Below, one piece after another: positions 57,387 through 64,000 of a stretch of DNA of 64,000 nucleotides. The DNA is from Viola odorata. Lineage: Eukaryota; Streptophyta; Magnoliopsida; Malpighiales; Violaceae. The translations under genes and the position numbers were made by a program. Location: NCBI GenBank assembly GCA_963691705.1, contig OY829544.1:8191501-8255500 (forward strand). Direction: 5' to 3'. Below the pieces are notes generated by a model. The model was not told where the DNA came from and did not search any database. It saw only the letters and a list, made by a program, of their open reading frames with translations. Positions within the stretch are counted from its first letter, which is position 1, and every line of letters begins with the position of its first letter.

Positions 57387-59318
57387 ATGGCGACGGCGAC
57401 GGCGACGGCGACGGTTGCAGCTGCTGCAGCTAAATTTGTAAATGGGTCTCGAGTGGGTGCCAGATTTCCAGTTTCCTCCCCTGTACCTTCCATATATTCA
57501 TTTTGTCGTGGTAGAAAGCCATTTTCTTTAGTAGGGAAGTATAGTCATAGTCATCGGAGGAGCATCTATCCTTCATTTTGCACTTCTGCGGATGTGAATG
57601 CCGCTACATCATCAACTGATTCGGTTAAAGAACCAGACGGTGATGAGAATGCGCAGAAGAGTGTTGATAGTGTGAAAGATGCAGGGAACATACTCGACAT
57701 AAGGGTTGGGCGAATCATTAAAGCGTGGAGGCACGAGGAGGCTGATTCCCTTTACGTGGAGGAGGTAGATGTGGGTGAGGCCGAGCCACGAATCATCTGC
57801 AGCGGCCTTGTTAAGTACATCCCTATCGATTTCCTCCAGGTGGGTCTTGTTGTTTTGTTTGCAGCTATTCCATAAACCCAATGTTTATTCAGCTCGTTCA
57901 TTATATTTATTGTTCTCGTTTTTGCGGGGGGGGGGGGGGGGGGGGGTCTCAGATTAGCAGTTTTAGACTTGCATTTTTTGTCCCTTTTTGGACCAGTGAA
58001 TAATTTGTTAGTAGCATAGGCGAGGAGATCATTTAAGCATAGCTGCAATATCCAATATGAGGATTTGACTACATGGGCTGTTCTTTGCAATGAGGATTCA
58101 TCCTTTGTGATTCAAGAATTTCATTCCTGATTTCTGAAGTACGATGGATTATGTAACGGCAGGACAGAAATGTTGTGGTGCTTGCTAATCTGAAGCCTAG
58201 GAATATGCGTGGTGTGAAGTCAAATGGAATGCTCATGGCTGCTTCTGACGCATCCCATGAGAATGTTGAGCTTTTAGAGCCTCCTGAGGGTTCAATCCCT
58301 GGAGAAAGGATCTGGTTTGGCTCCGAAGACGACAAACAAAGCCAGCCTAGTCCTGCCTCTCCAAACCAGGTTACTTCTCTCTCTGCATAACTTCTCTTTG
58401 TTCAACTATTGAATGCAGTATCCTGGTTTTGTCTTAGCTTATTCATTTGAGATTTATGCTTAGAATAGTTTCAATTTGTATATCTCAAGACGTATCATCA
58501 ACCCCATGAGGGTGACTTCATTCTGTTAGGAGATGGTGCCCGTAGGTAATTTGAGGGTTCCTTAGGGATTCCTTTGTGATGAAAGTTCCAAGGTATTATA
58601 TATCTTGCATCTTGTAAATTAGGATCATATTATTTGTTTGCCCGGGAAAAGTTTGCCTCCGTGTCTTCCTATCAATTTTTATTTTACTTTTTTGTATGTC
58701 TTGCGAAGTCTCACTTGTTCCCAAGAATGGACCTGGCAGTCATTTGCTATGTTGATATTTGTAGTCTTCAATATAGGATTGTGTAGATGGAAAAAAGGCC
58801 AAGCCCTAGCATTTGCTTTGTGCATGTATGAATACACTCGCTGAATCTGCTTGTGGCCTTTGGGGTTGCATGCAGGCTTGAAAGTTGTAGGACCATTCTG
58901 GAATGTCGAGAGTCTATTATGTCATTAGCGAATTAACTGAAAAGGTGTTGGTGTAAGTAAATGCATGTTTTTGTATAGATAAGCTTGAGTAATTTACCTT
59001 AGCATAGTAAGAACATCTTGTAAGATATATGTTTCTTTGTGAATGATTATATCGTAAGAACATCTAGAAAATAGAGTTGAGTATTAAGTTACTGTGTCAA
59101 TGACAGAGTAAAGTCACTGTTTACTTGTTGACTTAACATTATTTGTGTTCATGTTCTCCTGCTTATATCTGTAGATACAAAAGAAAAAGATCTGGGAATC
59201 AGTGCAGCCTCATCTCAAGACAAATGATTCTTGTACGGCTATGCTCGGGGAGCACTTAATGCGGACATCCACTGGTTTGATTGTTTGCAGATCTCTGAAA
59301 AATGCCAATATCTCTTAA
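57387..59318 (+). CDS. plastid-targeted EMAP/tRNA-binding-domain protein (AIMP1-like)
   Basis: Three exons, 57387-57839, 58163-58369 and 59175-59318, all phase 0, give 267 residues. The first 70 residues are Ala/Ser/Arg-rich without acids and begin with an MATATATA repeat (a GGCGAC hexamer in DNA), a likely chloroplast transit peptide. From about residue 100 the tRNA-binding OB fold is clear: [20 protein letters not shown], then [20 protein letters not shown], exon 2 [20 protein letters not shown] then GMLMAASD and [15 protein letters not shown], and exon 3 [16 protein letters not shown] with [13 protein letters not shown] at the end. The family binds tRNA and in other organisms joins synthetase complexes; a plastid role is inference. 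Intron 1 contains a 21-base G run. The downstream sequence to 59600 is probably 3'UTR. Confidence 0.9.
57926..57946 (+). repeat. homopolymer of 21 G in intron 1 of the EMAP-like gene
   Basis: Twenty-one consecutive G on the coding strand, 87 bp after the exon 1 donor. It could form a G-quadruplex and is prone to length error. Confidence 0.9.
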
Positions 59319-60258
59319 TCGGGTTGGAACACCATGCTACTTGGTCTTGCATTGTTCTTTCAATCCATCCGGCCTACTATATTCATTTTCATCTTTTTTA
59401 CGAGTTTCATTTGAATTTGTTTCAAGAGAATTTTGCTAGAATCTTCCCTAATGACATTAGGTGTTGATGGACTCCTTAACCCTCCACAAGGTGAATCATT
59501 GGAGACTGTAGCTTCTGAGAGATTCGTTTCTGGCCTCGCTGTCAGCCCTTTCCGTATTGAATCTGTTTGTAGGGGAAATCTTCTGTTCGATTCACTGTTA
59601 GCCTGTTAGGTAAGTACACACTCCTTGAAATTCGGTTGCAGCCATCGATTAGAAAAGAAAGGCGTGACAGATGCGCCCGCCCGAAAGTAATAGGAAGTTT
59701 TTGCTTGGCTCCCGTTGTCTGGGAAAATTATGTCTCGTAACAATTTCCATTAAACTAGATATTTTTACTGTTTGGTTGTTTCGATGTTTATTTTATTTTA
59801 TTTTTTTTGTGTAAAAGTAAAAAAAATATTTTTGGACCAGTCTCAAACTTGGGCTTAAGTAGTTAAATTTCTCCTCCTTTTTTTCTTTTTATGTAATGAT
59901 ATTTTAAAGATTAGGATAATCACAATTCATTAAGTAAAGAGGAGAAAAGAAAAGGACGCGGCAAGGAGTTTGAATATGACGGGGACTCGCTACAAAACCC
60001 TGATGATTCCCCTCACCGTCTCTGATTGCAACAAGTTCCAAGTCAGTATCGATTTCCTCCTAGCGCTCTTCTGCTTTTTCTATAAATACAAGTTATCTCA
60101 GCAACAAAGATACAACAAAAGAAGTTCTTGATTCTTCTATCAATTGGTATCCTAATTAAAAGAGAATCAAGATTGATCAATTTCGTCCTCTCTCTTGAAA
60201 ACCAAGCAATCGTTTTCTGCGTATTGGGTTCTGTCGTCAAGAATTAATTAAACACAAT
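59319..60258. other. 3'UTR, spacer and promoter/leader of NAC-like gene
   Basis: No coding region. TATAAATA at 60081-60088 sits 171 bp before the NAC-like ATG (60259) and is its probable TATA box. Confidence 0.5.
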
Positions 60259-60757
60259 ATGAGTGATCACTTGGACATCGTTTGCTTACCTCCAAACCCT
60301 CCCCCTGGTATGAAATTCCACCCCGAGGACGATCAGCTCGTGGGATTCTTCCTCTGCAACAAGGTCACAAGTCAGCAAGCCCCTTACGAGACCATTTGTA
60401 TGCCGGATTGCGATTTGTACGGCAGTTTTGAGCCATGGGAGATCTTCCAGGCATATAGGAAAGATCAGAACAGTACTGCTGATCTTCACTTCTTCACTGA
60501 ATGGAAGACGAAGGATACGAAAGAAGGAAGAAGAAACGAAACATGGCACCAAGAAAATAAGGCCGGTGACATTGATGCGTTTGCGGAAGCTAAAGGGGAA
60601 TGAATGGGTAGCTGCAGTCAAGAAAAGGTTCAAGTACAGGAACAAAGACTGCCCCGATCAAGATAAGGGTTGGATCATGTTCGAGTACGCCTGTTCTACC
60701 TTGTCAGAAAATCTGGTTGCTTGCGTTCTGATGAAGAACCTCAAGGAAGAGAAATAG
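60259..60757 (+). pseudogene. short NAC-domain-like gene with a frameshift
   Basis: From ATG 60259: PPPGMKFHPEDDQLVGFFL corresponds to NAC subdomain A; CDLYGSFEPWEIF and DLHFFTEWKTK fit subdomains B-C. The frame then ends at 60603 (KAGDIDAFAEAKGE), while the next frame continues the fold: KHGTKKIRPVT, NEWVAAVKKRFKYRNKDCPD, QDKGWIMFEYACS and LVACVLMKNLKEEK, ending at 60757. The shift lies near GAAACATGGCACCAAG (60538-60553); a lost G after TGG would explain it. NAC proteins are plant transcription factors binding CGT/CACG sites. Without the shift the protein would be about 165 residues, a NAC domain with no activation region. Either a pseudogene or a sequencing error. Confidence 0.72.
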
Positions 60758-61201
60758 ATTGATGGGTATTGTGCAGTCAAATCGATAGGAGTTGTTTAAC
60801 CTAGATCTTGTTTAGCCAACATTATTTCTTTTTACCTTTTTGTTTTTTGGGTTTAGGCTATCGTATCCTAAATATCTAATAAAATAAGAATTAACATTAT
60901 TAAATCATGTTAACACAAACAAATTATCTTATTGTTTTCATTATTCAATTTAATTCAATTCAGTTGTAGGCAATGAAATAAGAAAGTAAAACAGTAAATT
61001 TGTGTTTCGTAAACACAAATGTAGATTGCATTAATCAATATTTAATACTTTAGAAGCATCAAAATCCCAATGAATTATTACAACATACCAATTGAAAAAT
61101 AATTAAAAAGTAAACAACATGCCAACAGGAATGAAAGCACCAATTTGAGTGGTTTCAAAAAGGTCCTCGATGGAGGAGTAGCATAAATAAAGCACCTCCT
61201 C
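60758..61201. other. spacer between convergent NAC-like and MTHFR genes
   Basis: AT-rich 3' flanks only; the right part should be the MTHFR 3'UTR. Confidence 0.5.
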
Positions 61202-64000
61202 TCATAAGTCTGCAAGGACCGCGAAGACATCGCCATGGACGTAGTCATTATCTACCAAGCTGGCCAAATAGTAGCTGCTTTGCACCTGCAAATGTTAAAG
61301 AACCATTCAATGAAACTGAATCATTGCAAAGATAGAAGGGGAGTTCATAGTTCTGCGCACGTATTGAAATATGAAGAGGATAGTAATTTTGAAAAGTGTA
61401 CCTGTTCTAGCAAAATCCTGGACGGGTCACCCTCAGGGTACAAGGAAGACCATCCTCGAGACCAGAGTTCGAATGCCTCGTCCTTCCACACAACAAAGCT
61501 TGCAGGATCCACAACAGTTGGTTGGATTATCTGCTTCGCTGGGAAAACTCCCCAAGTTACAGCATTCACATCAGTTTGGGCAACATTAGATATGAAACTT
61601 CCCCCTCTGTTCACAGCCATGTAGGTCACGAAGGGGAAAGACTTGCACTTTTCAACAAGAGCAGTCAACTTGTCCTTGGAGCAGAAAAACTCCAAATAAG
61701 CCTTCTGATAAACATAGCCCCCGGGACCTCCCCAACCTGCAGCCGATGAGGCATGTAAATTAGATAAAATCTCTGAAGCTGTTAACTAAAGAAAAAGAGC
61801 AGCATTCACACCAAGAGATTCTTAGGAGAGCCAAAATTCAAACCCTGCAGCAACCCTATGGTTGGGTACACTCTTTAGACTCTGTTATGTTCATCACTCA
61901 ATTTTAAGGAAGACACAGCCAAAATCATTTGATCGAGTAGTATCAAGAAAGAGAAAGAAAATAGGAACTTAAGTCCAGCAATGACCTTCATAGTTTTGCA
62001 AGTATTTCAACGGTCAAGAAAATTAATGCACTACATAGTTTATGGATTTTTGGTTCTTTAGGAAATATACAGGAATCTTGTTAGGTCTTGGCCAAAACAG
62101 AGCTATTGACACGATACTATTTACTTACCAACTGTTGGGGAATCAGATCTTTCTCCATTGACTGCTGGTTGACTATTGATAGTCAGGAAACCTTTCAAGT
62201 TGATCTTGCTCAGCTGTTCATTAATGATCTTTGTCTCTGGCTGAAGGCCTTCTAGCTCCGACCAAGGACTATTTTGCATCTTCCCAAGGCAGTAACTATG
62301 GAATTTCTGTTTTTTTAAGTTTCAGATGAGACACAAAATCACGTCAATAATTATTTGGGGAAAACCTGAAAACTCTAATATACATTCTAGGTTGAAGATT
62401 CCTACCTCATATATATCTTCAACACTAGTCAAGGGGGCGGCCCATTCTTGTGCAAGTTTCTTGCCACGTGCACGGGGTCGCATGAACTGCACGGAAAAGT
62501 GTGACTTAAATCACAGATACTAGCTAATAGCTAAAAAAAAAGGGAAAGAAATAAGTAAAATGGATGTCTCTCAACTAAATAATAGTTCATGATTTCATTT
62601 CCGTAAGTAAGGTGAATTATGAAATATTGCAAAAACAAGCAACTGAACTACATCCCTAAAAGAATGCAGCTGCTCGTATTAGGGATGATATCGAAAGTCC
62701 ACAAAATGTCATCTCAAAAAAGAAAAGGCTATGACAAGTTAGTTAGAGTAAGTCTAATCTAGAAGGCCGGACAATCTTTCCAACACGTTGAGAGATTTAA
62801 GGTCTATTTACAAAGCTGGGATCAATATTGAGCTCTAAAGTTGCAGAGGCAGTTTGATGGTTTTTCATAGACAATGAGATTGCAACTCACCTGCATGAAA
62901 TCTGACTTATCAATGCAAACTTGGAAACATACAAATGAATCGGAGTCTCAGCTTAGGCAAACTTAAAATTAACCATTGAAACATTTTGGTGCCACAAATG
63001 GGAACCATGTTCACTTTCTGGACAGTATAAACAGTGAACCAGTCATTTAGGTGTAAAAATCTACTGTAGTTTGAGGATTGGGACATATAATGTTGCGTAT
63101 AATGCCATTCATTTGTGTACCTAACTAGCTTGTTGAGTGGAACTGTGATAGATCAGATTGCAACAAACAAGAACCGGAGAAAGAGTTTCAAAGAGAGGGC
63201 CTAAAACCATTAGAAGAGAGAAAATTGAAAAAAAAATTATAATGCAGATTACTCGGTTTAATAATGCAGTCCACATTGCATGAGTTGCCTTTTTTTTTTT
63301 TTTTTTTTGATAAAAAAGTACCTGATAGTCGGTTAAAGCACCATAGGATGGACTACCAGAATCACCCCACCGGCCCCGTGGGAACTGTTCCCAACCTAGT
63401 GTCCTGGTTATATAGCTCCGTGGACGATTAGCCCTACAACCATGATATAGGAATGTAAACGCATTGAAATTGCAATATCATGAATCTTAGCCCAAAGTAT
63501 AGGGCTCCATATTTACATACCAAAATATTGGCCGGACATCTTCTTTTATGCGGAAGATATTAGTAGGGGCGCGCCATGGCAATGACCTTGAAATCTTGGA
63601 CTCCTCAATCAAACCAAGATTCTGGCAATGCAAGTTACTTATCAGAAAATATTATGAAAACTTTCAAGCCAGAATAATGCGCTGGAGATAAGGGAATTAC
63701 TGTTAGTATAGCTAAGGCTGACTTCTCCATGTTTAGAGTATAAAGATGCAAAGTCTTGATCCCATGAGCCATGATCTTTTTGCACATTTCTGTTCCAAGG
63801 TGAATCCCATAGGCTCTGACAGCTTCTTCATTGTCTTTGATAGGCTCCAATGCCTCCATAACCTCAGCAGGTATCTACAATACAAGGTAAAACATACACA
63901 TCATCAATCATCAATCAGCAAAGCAAAACAAACAATACACCCACCGCTCTGTAAGTAACAAACTATAATAACAAACAATAGCTGAAAAGAAGAAGAGAGG
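61202..64000 (-). CDS. MTHFR: methylenetetrahydrofolate reductase, C-terminal part (gene continues beyond window)
   Basis: Seven exons are visible (high to low): 63701-63874, 63521-63621, 63322-63433, 62406-62486, 62129-62306, 61402-61736, 61202-61285, with matching phases and GT-AG ends, coding the last 354 residues. The first two exons finish the catalytic TIM barrel ([60 protein letters not shown]). The rest is the C-terminal regulatory domain ([79 protein letters not shown] at the end). MTHFR reduces 5,10-methylene- to 5-methyl-tetrahydrofolate with FAD in the cytosol, feeding methionine synthesis. Plant enzymes use NADH and are not inhibited by AdoMet. The N-terminal exons lie past position 64000. 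No lesions. Confidence 0.95.

Overview
The window is nuclear DNA from a flowering plant, almost certainly a eudicot. Genes are split by GT-AG introns and separated by AT-rich spacers, transposable elements of several classes are abundant, and the recognisable proteins are plant-specific families (EBF F-box, CIPK/SOS2, EPFL peptide, CC-NBS-LRR, NAC, ENT8). I cannot name the species. I see no tRNA, rRNA, CRISPR or prokaryotic-type operon.

Layout. 1-6.1 kb: AT-rich spacer with microsatellites and Stowaway-like MITEs. 6.5-8.9 kb (+): EIN3-binding F-box gene, with a tiny first coding exon, a candidate EIN3 site upstream and a long U-rich 3'UTR. 11.4-11.9 kb (+): EPFL-type secreted cysteine-rich peptide. 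13.8-14.8 kb (+): Cdc14/SIN-component-like protein. 15.6-17.5 kb (-): F-box/LRR pseudogene split by a solo LTR. 18.5-23.2 kb (-): complete 14-exon CIPK24/SOS2-type kinase. 24.5-28.7 kb: young gag-only LTR retrotransposon with two 0.8 kb LTRs and internal tandem arrays. 29.8-31.1 kb: foldback Mutator-like element with a perfect 9-bp target duplication. 31.9-32.6 kb (+): BLOC1S1-like gene broken by a 10-bp duplication, inside a MITE cluster. 34.7-38.3 kb (-): intronless CC-NBS-LRR gene whose frame is intact except for two TAG codons. 40.3-40.8 kb (-): DUF1639-type protein. 44-48.7 kb: transposon-rich segment with a chimeric pseudogene (DHHA2-like exons split by a 1.5 kb LTR, followed by receptor-like kinase exons). 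50.2-51.5 kb (+): TPR protein with a MITE just upstream. 52.6-53.9 kb (-): ENT8-type nucleoside transporter. 56.6-57.0 kb: LINE RNase H remnant. 57.4-59.3 kb (+): plastid-targeted EMAP/tRNA-binding-domain protein. 60.3-60.8 kb (+): frameshifted NAC-like gene. 61.2-64.0 kb (-): 3' part of methylenetetrahydrofolate reductase, running off the window.

The genes are independent loci, not a pathway. Well-supported intact genes are EBF, EPFL, the Cdc14-like gene, CIPK24, the TPR gene, ENT8, the EMAP-like gene and (partial) MTHFR. Most of the rest is mobile-element biology, and the clearest new observations concern insertions that can be dated or reversed on paper: two solo LTRs inside coding sequence whose removal restores continuous reading, and a gag-only element. 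I found no convincing wholly new biological system. Exon coordinates were worked out by hand from splice signals and family resemblance; no alignment or database search was run.
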